Notes under the pieces: model-generated
Database searches by the model: none
Seen by the model: only the letters and a program-made list of their open reading frames with translations
Told to the model about the DNA's origin: nothing
Assembly: GCA_001310415.1 (NCBI GenBank)
Contig: BAXE01000006.1
Location: 62,001-126,000 of the forward strand
Reading direction: 5' to 3'
DNA length: 64,000 nucleotides
From: Enterovibrio sp. JCM 19048
GTDB taxonomy: Bacteria; Pseudomonadota; Gammaproteobacteria; Enterobacterales; Vibrionaceae
Part shown: positions 29,291 through 42,830 of the stretch, piece after piece
Layout: the number at the start of each line of letters is the position of its first letter
How positions within the stretch are numbered: position 1 is the stretch's first letter
Position numbers and translations under genes: made by a program

Positions 29291-32200
29291 ATGGACCTTT
29301 CTATTTACCGTGTTTCACCGGTTGTTACGTCCGTTGTTATTGGTTCCATGATTTTCTCTAACAGTGCGCTGGCAATACACAACATCGCACTCTTGTCTTC
29401 ATCTGGAAATACCAATGAAATATCGACAAATTATTTTGATATTTCATCGTTGAAAAATCATGAATTAGAAAGAGCAATTAAAACGGCCTACCCCCAGCAG
29501 GAAAGGCTCTTCGATAAATCGGTTGCCTCCGGTTTCAATAATCCCTCATCCCTCCTTGTTGAACGCTACTTTGAAAACATTTCGCCGCTCACTGCCATTC
29601 AGATATACGGCAGTGCGGACTACCAATTCCGTAGAACAGAAAATTAATAACCTTTGGACAGAAGTTCCCGCATTGACGGGTGTTGATCTGGCCTCTTTGC
29701 CGGATGGACAATGGAATACCTTGCCTGTAAACGAAGGCATGGTTACCGGTGCTGTGCGTATCCAGCTTATCGCTCTGAACGCTAACCCGAAAGCCGTCAG
29801 TGAAATTCGCTTCCTGAATGATCAAAATGCCGTTCTGACCTCCCATTTGATTCATCCACCTGTTGAACTGGCATTTTCCCAAAACGTCGCGGTGTCGGAT
29901 AACCAAAAAGCCTTGCTTGGTGCAGCGCCCGGTAAGTACCGCGATGCCAAGTATGACAACCAGTTCGATGTTTACCTGCCTTACCGCCCTGAGCAGCTGA
30001 AATCTGCGACGCTGAGTTATGACGTGAAAGGCCTGTCGGGCGCGGCCAGTACCATCCGTATGGTCAACGATGAGTTCTCGCAAGGGGGCTTACTGATTCA
30101 GGCGGATCAGGCAGGCTTGGCATCGGTCAGCGAACCGGTTGATATCGACGCCCTGAAAGCGGGTAAAAACCTCGTGCGCTTTACCCCGTTTGCAGATTCG
30201 GACTCCCACCTTAAATATCAGGTTGAAAACCTGCGCCTTTCTTTCGAATTGAATGATGCGAACAGCGAAGAGCCTTCTCTGCACGTGTTTGAGCCACAAC
30301 CTGATATCCGCTATCAAGGACACGCTTATCTGCGCGGCTTTGTGCAGGGCGAGGGTAACGACTCGGTTACCTTCCAGATTGGCGACAACGTCGTTCAAAC
30401 CGTCAATGGCAGCTTTGAAACGCTGGTGCCCGTGCAAGGCGATACCGTTCAGGTTGAGGCGGTGCTTGAAAGCGGTAAAACGCTGAGCCAAACACTCACT
30501 TTCGCGCCAAAAGAGAACGTCAGTGACCAAGGTGTATTGATCACTGCTGCCGGTGTGAAAGCGATGCAAGGTGACAATGTCTTGCCAGAGCGTGGCTATG
30601 CCCGACACCTTGCGACCACAGAAAATGACACTCTTGTCGGTGTCGACGATGCGTCACTCAATGTGCTGAAAACTTCACTGTCAGTGGAGCGAGATATCGA
30701 AGTCTTCACCTTGGATGAGCGAGATATTCCCGCGCTCGATCAAGGCATGGTCAACGTGACACGCGGTGATGCGGCGGCTTACCGTTTCCTGCCTCACGGC
30801 ATCAAGTTCAACCAGGAAAACGAACTCACGCTCGGCTACGACAAGAACAAGATCCCGGAAGGCTATTCCGAGAAAGACGTTCACACCTTTTTCTATGACG
30901 ACGAAACCAACCGCTGGGTGCAGTTGGCACGCAATGAAGTGGTCACCAAAGACGGCGTAATCGTCTCTAAGACCGATCACTTCACCGACATGATCAACGC
31001 CGTTATCCAGACGCCGGATTCACCGGAAACACAGGCGTTCGGCACTACCCTACTCAAAGACATGAAAGCGGCCAATCCGGGCGCGTCAGTCAATCTGATC
31101 CAGGCACCCAAAGCCAATGCCATGGGTGATGCCCGCACCAGCTACCCCATCGAACTGCCGGGTGGCCGTCAGGGCATGGCGCCACAACTGCAGGTGAGCT
31201 ATAGCTCATCCGCGGGTAATGGCTGGATGGGCATGGGCTGGAATCTCAGTCTGCCGACGGTTTCTCTTGATACCCGCTGGGGTGTGCCGCGCTACGATGG
31301 TGCGACAGAAACTGAAACGTATCTGTTTGCCGGTGAGCAACTGGCACCGGTTGCCCACCGTGCGACGCCTGTTTCCCGTACCAGCGAAAGCGCTTTTATC
31401 CGCGTGTGGAAGGCAGCTTTAACCGCATTGTCCGTCATGGCACCAGCGACCAATTACTGGTGGGAAGTGACCAACAAGAACGGTACACGCCATTTCTTTG
31501 GTGGTGATGGCGTGAGCATGTTGCCTGCTGCCACACTGGCGACAGCGACGGCAATATCTCCGATTGGGCGCTGGTGAAAACCATCGACACCTATGGCAAC
31601 ACTGTTACCTACAACTACGAAAAAGTGTCCGATGCCGGTATTGGCAATGGTGCTGGTGGCGTTCAGGGTCAGCAGCTTTATATCCAATCCATCAACTACA
31701 CCGGGTTTAACAGCGCAGCCGGGGCATACTCTGTCGACTTTACCCGCGACCGCGATCTCAATGAATCCCGCCGTCAGGACGTGATGATCGATGCGCGTAC
31801 CGGCTTCAAGCGGGTCACTGCTGATCTGTTGCGCAAGATTGATATCAGCTTCCAGGGGCAGGCTGTCCGCTCCTACGAATTCAACTACACCGAGGGTGTA
31901 TTCCACAAAACCCTGCTGGCGTCTATCCAACAATTTGACGCCGATGGTCAACTCTTCAACACCCACTCCCTGAGCTACTACGACGATGTGCGCGATGCCA
32001 ATGGCAACTACCAGCCATTTACCGCCACACAAGCGTGGAGCATGAGCGATGCCTACAGCATGGCAGACAGCCTGGGCACCCGCTCCGTTGAATCAACGAC
32101 TGTTCAGGAAAGCGAAGTCAGTATCACCGAAACGTCCTCATCGCCTACCACGCTCAATGCAGATGGTACACAGGCATGTTATGTGAATACCGCGCCCACC

Positions 32201-35200
32201 TGCTGGCGATGGCTGACATCAATGGTGACGGCCTTGTCGATAAGCTCAGCGTCGATTCAGATGGCGTCAGCTACCGTGCAGCCTCAGTCAGTTCAGATGG
32301 TTCGGTCAGCTATGGCGCGGCACAGTTGATGGTATCGGCACAAGAGGCCTTCTACACGGCGAGCGGCGACTGTAAAGCCTCGCCGGAGATGATTGCCGGA
32401 CAGAAAGCACGTTTAGCGGTGACTGACGTTAACGGTGATGGCATTGCCGATCTGGTCTACCTCGACAAGATTTTCCTCGGCTCTGGCGATGCGCAAAATG
32501 GCTTTGTGTTCACCGACAGCAGCAATGTGGCGAATGCTTTTGCCAATCTCGACAGCGTGCGTATCTGGAAAGCGCCTTTCACGGGCACAGTGAAAGTGGA
32601 TGCGCCGGTGTCACTGGTCGCAGGCTCAGGTGATTACAGCGGCAGCGATGGTGTCCGCGTCTCGGTGCAGCACCAAAACAGTGAGCTTTGGGCCACACAA
32701 ATCGCAGCAAATGATTACACCGCCAAATCCCCAACCGCGCTTGATTCCGTTGCGGTGAATGAAGGTGATCTGGTGATGTTCCGCGTGAACTCACTGGAAG
32801 ATGGCGCGAACGATCAGGTGATGTGGGATCCGAAAGTTCGCTACACCGACCGTGCTTCTGACGAGTTGGATGCCAACGCGTTGCGGCTCAACGTTTATCA
32901 ATCTTCTTCTGACTTTGTCTCGTCAAACAGCACGCAATTAGTCGCGCCGTTCAGCGGCACAGTCGCGGTGAGCGGCACGCTGACTAAGCCTGCCACCTCA
33001 GACAATCTCACTGCGACTGTGGTGAAAACTGCGGCTGACGGCAGTGAGTCTGTGGTGTGGCAGCAAAGCTATGCAGCGGGTGACGGTTTGGCGGCAAGCG
33101 CGATTGCGGTAGGCAATATCGCTGTCTCGGCGAACGATAATCTACGTTTGGTGGTCATCAGTGACACCAACGTGGATTGGGCAGGGCTGTCGGGTGAGCT
33201 GAACGTCAATTATGTCTCCGCCAATGATGACGATATCACCGCAGACATGCTCTATCTCAGCGACGGCACGCCTCGCTTTGAGTACACCTTAAACCCTGAA
33301 ATGGGGCTGTATGGTTACGCGGTTCAAAGCAGCGTGGTGGCTAATGAAAGTGGCACAGTCACGCTCCAACCTAACTTGCCAGCCGGTCTGCCTGCTTCAG
33401 GTACCGTGACCTTTACCGCCAAAGGCGGCAATCAGACGCTGGTGAAAGAAACGCTGGATCTTTCCACCGGCAGTGCCTTTAACACGGTGGCACTGGATGT
33501 GACGGCCGGAGAACCTGTCTACTTTGAATACCACCTTCCTCAGGACATTGACCAGACAGTAGTGAGCGCCTGGACACCCAATGTTTCTGTCGTGGAGCTA
33601 GGCGTAGATGCAACCGCAGGTCTGCATATCAACAGTGATGATGCCAACAAGCAGCTTTACCGCCAGTGGGGTAACTTCCTCTACGACAGCTCACAAGCCT
33701 GCCGGGCGAACCGATTGATGCGTCCGCACTAAACCTGCGGCAAACAACACGCTGGCAAATTCAGGCTTTACGCCTGTGGCGGATGTGGATTCCTCCTGCC
33801 AATCGCTTCAGCAGACGGTTCAACCCAAACCTCATCAGGGGATATCGATGCACTGAATGCGCAGCTAGCGAATGCGGCCATGTCTGCACAAAGCAGCGAA
33901 TCACAGCTTGCGAGTCAGGATCTCTCTCCGGAAGCTACGGTTGAGCGCTTGGCTGCCACCGCAGCGGCGGATTCTTTTGCTGGCAATGGTGCAAGCTCGT
34001 TGAGCGGCACGGTGACAGACGGCAGCGGGAATCACTTTGGTGTTAGCTTCGGTATCTTTGATGGAAATCTTGCCTGTAAATCCATGACCATCGGCTTCCA
34101 GCGTGGCTCCAGCAAATCAGAGAGCGACGGTATTCTGGCTATGTCGGACATCGATGGCGATGGCCTTGCAGACAAAGTGCTGATCAGCGGCGGTGTGATG
34201 GGCTACCAGAAAAACCTGTCGGGGCCGGGTGAAGGGGAAAGCTTTGCGGCATTCCAGGCCTTTACAGGTTCAGCTGATGCGTTTTACCACGACAAAGGCG
34301 CAACAAGAACACCGGATTCCAGGCGGTTATCGGAGCGTGTAGCTCAGTGGCGATCTGGGGATCACCAGCGGTGGCGGCACCACAGTCAACGACATTTACT
34401 TCAGTGATGTGAACGGCGATGGCCTGACGGATATCGTGGCCAATGGCCGTGTGCTTTATAACCAACGCACAAACGCCACGGTACCGCACTTTGTCTTGTC
34501 GAGTGCAAACACACCAAACCCCATCAATGAATCTGGCACTCTTGTCACTGACGGTTGGTTTGAAACCGACCCGAACGAGCTGGCGACCTTTGAAGCAGAG
34601 AACCCACTGCACGATACCGTGCGCACGTGGAAAGCACCTTATGACGGTGTGGTTAGCATCAATGCGCCAGTCAATCTGGTGGAGGATTCCAGTGCAGACC
34701 GTCAGGCTTATACCCAGGCCGATGGTGTTCGCGTTGCCATTCAGCATGCAGCTTCAGAGCTTTGGGCGACCACAATTGATGCCGACGACTACGGCGTGAA
34801 AACACCGACGGGTGTCAACGCGGTGAGTGTCAGCAAAGGCGACCGCCTCTACTTCCGGGTTCAGTCCATTTTCGATGGTAATTACGACGAAGTTGCCTGG
34901 GCACCGGTTATTACCTACACCGATAGAGCAGCAGAATCCGATGCTAACGGGCTTCCTGTTTATAGCGCATCGGTTGCTGATGATTACGTGCTGGTGGGTG
35001 GTGAGCTGGGCATGCCAATTGATGGCACAGTGCAAATCAGTGGCGTGTTGACCAAACCGCTCACCAGCGACAATGTCACCGCCAAAGTGGTTAAGGTCAC
35101 CTTCGATGGTACCAATACAACTGAGACAATCGTGTGGCAGACCAATTATGGTTTGGCTGCGGCGCAGCAGAGTATTGGCTTAACCCTGGATGTCAGCGCC

Positions 35201-38200
35201 GGTGACACTTACCGATTTGAAATCGATGCTGATACCAACGTGGATTGGGCGGCGTTTGATTGGCAGCCAGTCGTGACGTACACCGCCGCTGACGACCCCA
35301 CCACCAATGACCAAATCCAGGATGGCTCTGCCGCTCTGGCATTTAAGACTGTCGCTTCACTCAACATCTTTAACGAAACAAGCCGGGTTACGCAGCGCTG
35401 GATTGCCGATGCAGATGGCACCGTGCTGATCACGCCGATGATCACTGCGCCTTTGGGCACAGAATCCGGCACTGTCACCTTTACGGTGAAAAAAGAAAAT
35501 GTGCTTCTGGCGAAACAGACGTTTGAGGTGACAAATGGCAACTTAAGCGCTGCACCGACTGATATTTCACTCGATGTGCTGACGGGTGATGTGCTGTTTA
35601 TCGAATACCACACTGATACGCCGGCGATTGCCGATTTGCTTGCGCTGGATGCGGGCGTGGAAATTGATGACCAAGGCGTTGTCACGGCGTGGAATGCCGG
35701 CATTTACACCTACTCATACACCTTTATTTTCGGGCCTGAATATCGAGGGTGGGGGCAGTTCGTCTACAACGGTAATGGCACTCGCGCTGAGCAGCCAATT
35801 ATTGAATCTGAGCTTAAGCTGGATGATGCACTGACAGACGCGCTCAACTCGCCGCCAGATCTGACCAATATTGACCAGAACAATCTGGCTGCCAACGCCT
35901 ACGACCCAACCAACAGCATTTTCATCATGATGCTGCCTATCGCGCAGGTTGATGCCTGGCGTGGCTACGACGAACTTTCGCTGCTTAACGCCGCCAATAT
36001 GTCGAGCTCACGCTTTGGTGAGGATGAATATGCCCATCGAGCGCTATTCCAGCGGGCACTGATGGCAGTCAGGCTATCCGCGCAATTAACAAACTGACGG
36101 AAGTGTCCTTCAGTGGCTACTCCATTGGTGGCGGTGTACCGCTGGGCGGTTTTGGTGCCAGTGGCAGCTACAGCGAAACCGATCAGGATATCCGTATCCT
36201 GACAGATTTCAGCGACATGAACGGCGACCGCTATCCAGACATCGTTGGCCAATCGCAGGTGCAGTACACCGATATGCTGGGTGCGCTTGAGTCTGGCGTT
36301 AAAAATAACGGCTTGGGTCACCCAAGTACGTCCCAGTCTGAAAACAAAGGCGTCACCTTAGGCGGCAACTTCAGCTTTGGTAGTAGCGGTGCTGCCAACA
36401 ACCAGACCACCAAGACCTTCAAAGAAGCATTTATTGAAGCCAACACGACCATGCCTGGTGCGGGCATTTCTGGCACCAGCGGTAAGTCTACCGACCATGC
36501 CAATGTCAGTTGGCGTGATATCAATGCAGATGGATTGCCTGACCGCGTTTACGACAACGGTACCGCGCAAATCAACCTGGGCTACACATTTGCAGACCCC
36601 GAAAACTGGGGATTCGCCCAGGTCAAAGAAGGGGAAAGTGAAGCCCAGGGCGGCGGTTTGGGTATCAATATCGGCGCGACCAGTATCAAGGTCGGTATCA
36701 GTAAAAACGCCAATGAAACCCACCAACTGCACACGCTTTACGATGTAAACGGCGATGGCTTGCTGGATGAGGTCAAATTTACTGGCTCAGACATCCAAGT
36801 CCGTATCAACAAAGGCGGCAGTTTCGCGGGCTGGACAAACTGGACCGGCGCGAATGAAATTCAGGTCAGCAGCAGTGAGTCCACGTCTATCAACGGCTCG
36901 TTCACTGTCTGTATCCCTCTGGTGCCACCGTTTATTGTGATGAAAATCTGTATGAATGCGGGCGCGTTCGCATCAGATGGTGAATCGCAGGAAAACTACT
37001 CGCTTAACGACGTTAACGGCGACGGCTACCCAGACGTACTGCAATCCACCGCAGAAACCGATCTGCGCGTGAAGAAGAGCACCATTGGCCGCACCAACCT
37101 GCTGAAATCGGTTCAGCGTCCGTTGGGGGCGAGCTTCACTGTCGATTATCACCGTGAAGGTAACACCTTCGATATGCCGCAAACCGCTGGGTGCTGAGTA
37201 ATGTGGTTACCCACGATGGCTTTGCCGGCGACGGTGCGGATACCATGAAACAGCGCTTCGTGTATTCGAACGGTTATCACGACCGTCGTGAGCGTGATTT
37301 CTATGGCTTTGCCAACGTCACCACACTGGAACTGGATACCACCAACGGTGATGCTATCTACCGTTATGTGTCGACGGATTACATCAGCGACAACTACTAC
37401 GAAAAAGGGCTGGCACGCTACAGCGTGATGAAAGACGGCAGCGGTAACACTTACACCGAAACCGTTAACAGCTACCAGACCGAAGACGTATTCAGTGGCG
37501 CGGTTCTGGATGCGGCAGGCAAAGAGAACGACTTTACTTCTGCCTTCCCGCAACTGGTGACCACGCAAACCTTCTTCTATGAAGGGACTGACACTGCTGA
37601 GAAACAAACCCGCATCGACTACCAGTACGATGACTACGGCAACGTGGTGGTGCAAACCGATCACGGTGATGTCGGGACATCTGACGACTGGACAGCCACA
37701 GTGGTTTACCACGAGATGGTCAGTGACTGGATTGTGTCTGCGCCGAGATCGATTGTGCTGCGCGATGCGGCAGGCAATGTGCTTCGTCAGCGTGAAGCCG
37801 ATATCAATGCGCAGGGCAGTGTGGAGCAGGTGCGGGTTTACGCCGATGCAACCACCGCGCTGACGACCGATATCAGTTACGACATCTACGGTAACCTTGA
37901 AACTGTCACCCGCCCTGAAAACTACAAAGGTGAGCGCTATGTCCTGAGCTACGTGATGGACGATGCGGTGCAAACCTATGTGGCAAGCGTGACCGACAGC
38001 TTCGGTTATACCTCATCCAGCACCTACGACTACCGCTTTGGTGCGGCACTGAGCAACACCGACACTAATGGCCAGCAAATCCATTTCACCCTTGATGCCA
38101 AAGGCCGTATCGAGACCGTCGCTGCCCCGTATGAGATTGAAAACGGTGTAACGACCATTGATTTTGCCTACTTCCCGGATGCCACGGTGCCGTATGCGAC

Positions 38201-41200
38201 CACTGCGCACTTCGATGAAGGCAAGTCTGACACCATCGATACCGTGACCTTCGTCGATGGTCTGATGCGCGTTATCCAGACCAAGAAGGACATAGAAATC
38301 GACAGCGGCCAGACCGGACAAGGCACGCCGATGATGGTGGCGTCCGGCCGCGTGCATTTCGATGCCTTTGGCCGAGATATTGCGCAGTGGTATCCGGTTG
38401 AAGAAGCGGTTGGTACACCTGGCACCTTCAATAGCCTGTACGACTCGGTTAACCCGACCCGTAAGTCCTACGACGTGTTGAACCGTGTGTTGGTGACGAG
38501 CCTGCCGGATGGCAACACCCTGACCAACGCCTACGGCTTTGGCAGTGACCGCAGCGGCGTGATGCAGTTTGAGCACCAGAGCATTGATGCTAACGGCAAC
38601 GAGTCTGAAACCTACAAAGATGTGCGTGGACGTATCACAACGGTCGCACAACACAACCCGATTGGTGGACACGCCAACATTCTCACCAGCTACCAATACA
38701 GCGCGGTGAATGAATTGCTGAGCGTGACGGACGATCTGAACAATGTCACCCGTGTGATTTACGACTTGGCAGGCCGCCGCACTCACATCGACAGCCCTGA
38801 TATGGGTTTGACCGAAAGCGTGTACGACAACGCCAGTAACGTGGTGCAGAAAGTCACGGCTAACCTGCGCGCACAGGGCATGGCGATTAACTACGCCTAC
38901 GACTTTGAGCGTCTTGCAGGCATCACTTACCCAATCAACGCCGTCAACAATGTCAATTACTACTACGGTGAACCAGGTGCTGCAGATAACACCGCAGGCC
39001 GTCTGGCACGGGTCAGTGATGCGTCCGGCACCGAGTACTACAAATACGGCGCGCTGGGTGAAATCATTCACACCAAACGCACGGTGACGACGCTGACAGG
39101 TAGCGCACCGAAGACCTACCAGACCAGTTACCGTTATGACAGCTGGAACCGTCTGCGTGAGCTGACCTATCCGGATGGCGAGCTGCTGGTACATGAATAC
39201 GACAGTGGCGGCAGCTGAATGCCATGAGCAGTACAAAAAGGTGAATACACCTACGAGCCACTCAAAGCGCTGACGTATGACAAGTTTGGTCAACGTGTCT
39301 ACATGCAGTTCGGCAATGACACCGTCATGACGTACAGCTATGAAGCAGAACGTCGCAGACTGGATGCATTAACCGCGACCAACAGCAACCGTACCTTCCA
39401 GGACAACAGCTACCAGTATGACGCCATGAGCAACATCCTGAGCGTCAGCAATGCAGCGAGCGTACCGTTGGACAGCAATCTCTTCGGCGGGGAAACCAGC
39501 CAGAGCTTTGCGTATGACAACCTGCATCAGCTCATCAGTGCAAGTGGTGACTGGACATCCCGTCAGGGTCATCAGGAGCGTTACAGCCTCTCGATGAGCT
39601 ATGACAGCATCCATAACATCACGGCGAAGAACCAGCTGCATGAACGCTTGCCGCTCGATGGTACGGGCTGGAATGCCCTGCAAGGCACCAGTTACGACTG
39701 GCAATACGACTACGCAGCTCTGCGCAGCCACACGCGGCCAGCAATATTGGTAATCGTACCTTCAGCTATGACGCCAACGGTAACCAAACAGGCTGGACAA
39801 ACGATGACAATGGCACACGCCGTGACATCGTTTGGGATGAAGAGAACCGTATTCGCACCATTTCGGATAACGGCCACACCAGCACCTATATCTATGATGC
39901 CGGTGGTGAGCGGGTCATCAAATCCACCAGTCAGGGTGAAACGCGCTACATCAACGCCTACCTGGTGGTACGTGACGGTAAGGTAGCGACCAAACACTAC
40001 TACGCCGGTAGCCAGCGTATTCACACCCGAGTGATGGAAAACGAAAGCTCTACCTTGGTAACGGGCACAGACAGTACGTCCAATACTTCGACAGAAACAA
40101 GCACCACGGAGACCACCACAGACACTACAACGGATGGCACCACAACCGATACCACAACGGAAGAGCTGCCACAGGAGGTGTTGGATGCGCAGGCGGCGGT
40201 AGAAGCGGCACAAGCGGCTTATGACCAATCACTTGATGCGTTCAAGGCAGCAAAAGGCCGGGATAAGAAAGCTGCACACGACGCACTGAAAGTTGCCCAA
40301 AGCAATCTGGAAGCTGCAGAAGCCGCGCTTTATCAGGCTATGGTCGATGCTGGCCTTGATCCGGGTGGTAACGGCGGTGGTTCAGGTGGCGGCTCCGGCG
40401 GTGGCGGTAATGGCTCCATCAACTTTGAAGCCAAACAGTTCTACTACCATGGCGATCACCTGGGTAGCTCCAGCTACATCACGGACATCGATGGTGAAGT
40501 GTACGAGCACCTTGAGTACTTCCCATTCGGTGAAGCCTGGGTTCACGAGAAGAGCAATACCCAGCTAACGCCATACTACTTCACGGGTAAAGAGCTGGAT
40601 GAGGCCACAGGGCTTTACTACTTCGGTGCGCGCTACTACGACCCACGGACGAGTGTGTGGCAGAGCCCAGATCCGATATTAGGTGCATATCTGGGTGTTG
40701 ATCCGGAAATGCTACCAGGAATGGGAGGTGTGTATACACCGCAAAACCTAGCGCTCTATACCTATACGCATAATCGTCCAACTGTATTTATCGACCCGAA
40801 CGGAGAGCTGTCGCCGAAGCGACACTGGCATGGATCGCTACGGATACTGCCATACCAGACCCAAGTGATGTCGCTTGGCCTAAATGGGCTGCATATGCGG
40901 TAGCTGGCTCCATTGCTGGTGTTGCAATCTGGATGCGGAGTGATACTACTGAGCAGTCAACGACTCAAGATCGTGCAACCGCAACAGCTACAACCACGGA
41001 GTCGACGAATGGAATGACGCTTTATCGAGGCGTTTCAGCCGGCCACCCTGATTACCCAAATGCGGTAAATGGCATGGCGGTTCCCTCTGGACTTGAAGGT
41101 GGACATGATGATCCTGATCGTCACAATGCGGGTGATAACGATAGTATTTTTACCAGTTGGACGATGTCACGAGCCGTTGCGGACTATCATGCGAGTAAAG

Positions 41201-41358
41201 ATGGCTCTGGAGGTGTAGTCTTATCCAGAGAGTTTGCTCCCGGCGAGACGGTGCCATCCCCCGATAATTTTGCGGAGCTAGAAGTGCTTGTTCCCGGAGT
41301 CGTTACTGGAGCGAGAGTGGAAGAGCCTCTGGGACCTGGTTCTCCCAGTGCATACTGA
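29291..41358 (+). CDS. Giant SpvB / FG-GAP / Rhs polymorphic toxin with ADP-ribosyltransferase tip (many frame breaks)
   Basis: One locus of about 4,000 codons, split by around ten single-base frame changes. In order: a Sec signal peptide (SPVVTSVVIGSMIFSNSALA); strand-rich modules to about 31.0 kb; an SpvB/TcdB N-terminal domain (NAMGDARTSYPIELPGGRQG, 31.1-32.1 kb); FG-GAP/VCBS repeats (DINGDGLVDKL, DVNGDGIADLVYLD and many more) alternating with two homologous beta-sandwich modules (32.5-33.6 and 34.6-35.7 kb); Rhs YD repeats (37.2-39.7 kb); Thr-rich and Gly-rich linkers; and the Rhs core end YFGARYYDPRTSVWQSPDP (about 40.65 kb). The tip shows ADP-ribosyltransferase signs: LYRGV, SIFTSWTMSRA and FAELEVLVPG. 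The core probably encloses the tip. It is followed by its immunity gene. Confidence 0.87.
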
Positions 41359-41735
41359 TGAGTATCAAAATGACAGTAGATAAAAGTGCATTGATTGATG
41401 AAATTTCTGATGCCGTGTTGGTTCACCGGGAGTACGCCCGTAGGCTAATCACTCTGTTGAATCAGGATGATAGTGAACTAAAAAGTGTAGCGGCATTACC
41501 CATAGATAAGTTTGAATCTATTTATTCGACTCGGCTTCATATTCAAAGAGATGTGATGAAAAACAGTGATATTACATACTTAGATGCATTTCGAATAATT
41601 CTTGAACAAGCATTGGCAGTAAAGGGCACAGTTAAAGAAGTGAATGTTTTACAGGTTAAAGATAAAGAAGGGACAGGATTTTTTATTTTTGTTTCTGATT
41701 CTAACTTGATGCTAGGTGTTCTGCCTACTTTGTAG
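41358..41735 (+). CDS. Candidate immunity protein for the Rhs ADP-ribosyltransferase tip
   Basis: 125 aa, soluble, no signal peptide. The ATG shares its A with the toxin stop (TGATG), the tightest coupling. Helical N terminus (DKSALIDEISDAVLVHREYA), strand-rich C terminus (VLQVKDKEGTGFFIFVSDSN). I do not recognise the family; the assignment rests on position only, as is usual for polymorphic toxin immunity genes. Confidence 0.6.
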   Translation: MSIKMTVDKSALIDEISDAVLVHREYARRLITLLNQDDSELKSVAALPIDKFESIYSTRLHIQRDVMKNSDITYLDAFRIILEQALAVKGTVKEVNVLQVKDKEGTGFFIFVSDSNLMLGVLPTL

Positions 41736-41748
41736 ATGAATGCAAAAA

Positions 41749-41955
41749 TTAACAGGGACGGACGTTCTAAGAAGAATGTCTTTTCCTCTTTGATAAATGT
41801 CTAACCAAGAAGAAACATTGGTCGCTTGGCGTCAAATATTCGAATGCTCTAAAGAAAAAGAAACTGCTTTTGAGTTTTATGCAGCACAAGCATCAGGTAA
41901 TGGCCTGATAACAAGAAATATAAAGAAATGAGTAGATTAGCTATCGGGTAAACTA
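41749..41955 (+). repeat. RAYT-derived repeat, copy A
   Basis: Begins with a diverged AACAGGGAC-GGACGTTCTAAG hairpin and ends in the shared block GCACAAGCATCAGGTAATGG ... TTAGCTATCGGGTAA. Same family as copies B to E. Confidence 0.85.
41797..41931 (+). CDS. 44-aa peptide conserved in the repeat copies
   Basis: MSNQEETLVAWRQIFECSKE then TAFEFYAAQASGNGLITR. The same C-terminal peptide can be read, with substitutions that keep most residues, in copy C (FELFEETEAVFEFHAAQ) and copy D (FECSKETEAVFEFRATQ), extending there to RKYKEMSRLAIG. Only copy A has an ATG in frame with a clear opening. Antiparallel to the RAYT 3' end, so one of the two readings may be incidental. Confidence 0.3.
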   Translation: MSNQEETLVAWRQIFECSKEKETAFEFYAAQASGNGLITRNIKK

Positions 41956-41974
41956 AAAATAACAGAAAAATAAC

Positions 41975-42215
41975 AGGGACAGACACTCTAATAAGGAGAG
42001 TGTCTATTTTGTTTGGCTAAATTTCCGATCTAATTAAATGTTTGGTGTTTATCGGTGAGTTTTCGAATTGTCCGAAGAAATCGAAGCTGAATTTTAGTTT
42101 CAAGCAGCACAAGCATCAGGTAATGGCCTGATAACAAGAAAATAGTAAGAAATGAGTAGATTAGCTATCGGGTAAAGGGATGCCTGATGCTCTTCTACGC
42201 TTAAGAAATAAACAA
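41975..42215 (+). repeat. RAYT-derived repeat, copy B
   Basis: Starts ATAACAGGGACAGACACTCT with a hairpin partner AGAGTGTC; carries the GCAGCACAAGCATCAGGTAA block and TTAGCTATCGGGTAA, then the CTGATGCTCTTCTACGCTTA 3' block. It is more decayed internally than copies C and D. Confidence 0.85.
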
Positions 42216-42408
42216 ATAACAGGGACAGACACTTTAAGAAGGAGAGTGTCTTTTCCGCTTTCTAAACGTCTAGCCAACAGGAAACATAGGATGTTGGGCG
42301 CTTTATCTTCGAATTGTTCGAAGAAACCGAAGCGGTATTTGAGTTTCACGCAGCACAAGCATCAGGTAATGGCCTGATAACAAGAAAATATAAAGAAATT
42401 AGTAGATT

Positions 42409-42830
42409 AGCTATCGGGTAAACGGACGCCTGATGCTCTTCTACGCTTAAGAAAAGGCAAGGCAGCCTTAATCGAGGTTTCAGTACCGACAACGTTACCG
42501 GCTTCGATGTTCGATATGGTTTTCAACCAAAGGAGTGGTTCAACGCCAAGGCGTTCGAGCAATGGCGGTAGCGTGGAAGAAATCTGTCCACGTTTATCAT
42601 CACGGGTCTGTCGGCCCGTCCAATCCACTAACTCCAAATAATCGACCAATCGAAAAGGGATACCTTCCGGCATGTTATCCCTCGGATACCCAGCAAAGAC
42701 ATAAAGGCCCAGAGGATTTGATTGTTCCGAAGGGCGTCAATTCGCGATTTCACAGAAGTGTAGCCAGATGACTCTGCCTGCCCTGATAGGATTGAGGTCT
42801 ACGTACGCCATGGCAGCTCCCAACGATTTT
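42409..42830 (-). pseudogene. REP-associated tyrosine transposase (RAYT), 3' fragment
   Basis: Reading the minus strand gives MAYVDLNPIRAGRV, the hallmark block of Y1/IS200-like RAYT proteins, then after a stop GLYVFAGYPRDNMPEGIPFR, DYLELVDWTGRQTRDDKRGQ, PPLLERLGVEPLLWLK and a basic tail KRRRASGVRLPDS. The N-terminal part with the HUH motif and catalytic Tyr is missing and an in-frame stop follows the first block, so it is inactive. The family houses REP/BIME palindromes, which fits the GGGACAGACAC hairpins around it. Confidence 0.75.

Noticed and set aside
38013..39293. Long minus-strand open frame of 426 codons inside the Rhs region
   Set aside because: It is antisense to clear Rhs YD repeats; its Val/His/Arg-rich composition is what the reverse of such GC-rich repeats gives.
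29291..41358. Counting the Rhs fragments as several separate genes
   Set aside because: Domains run in the normal order with matching junctions and no start signals between them; one gene with frame breaks is simpler.
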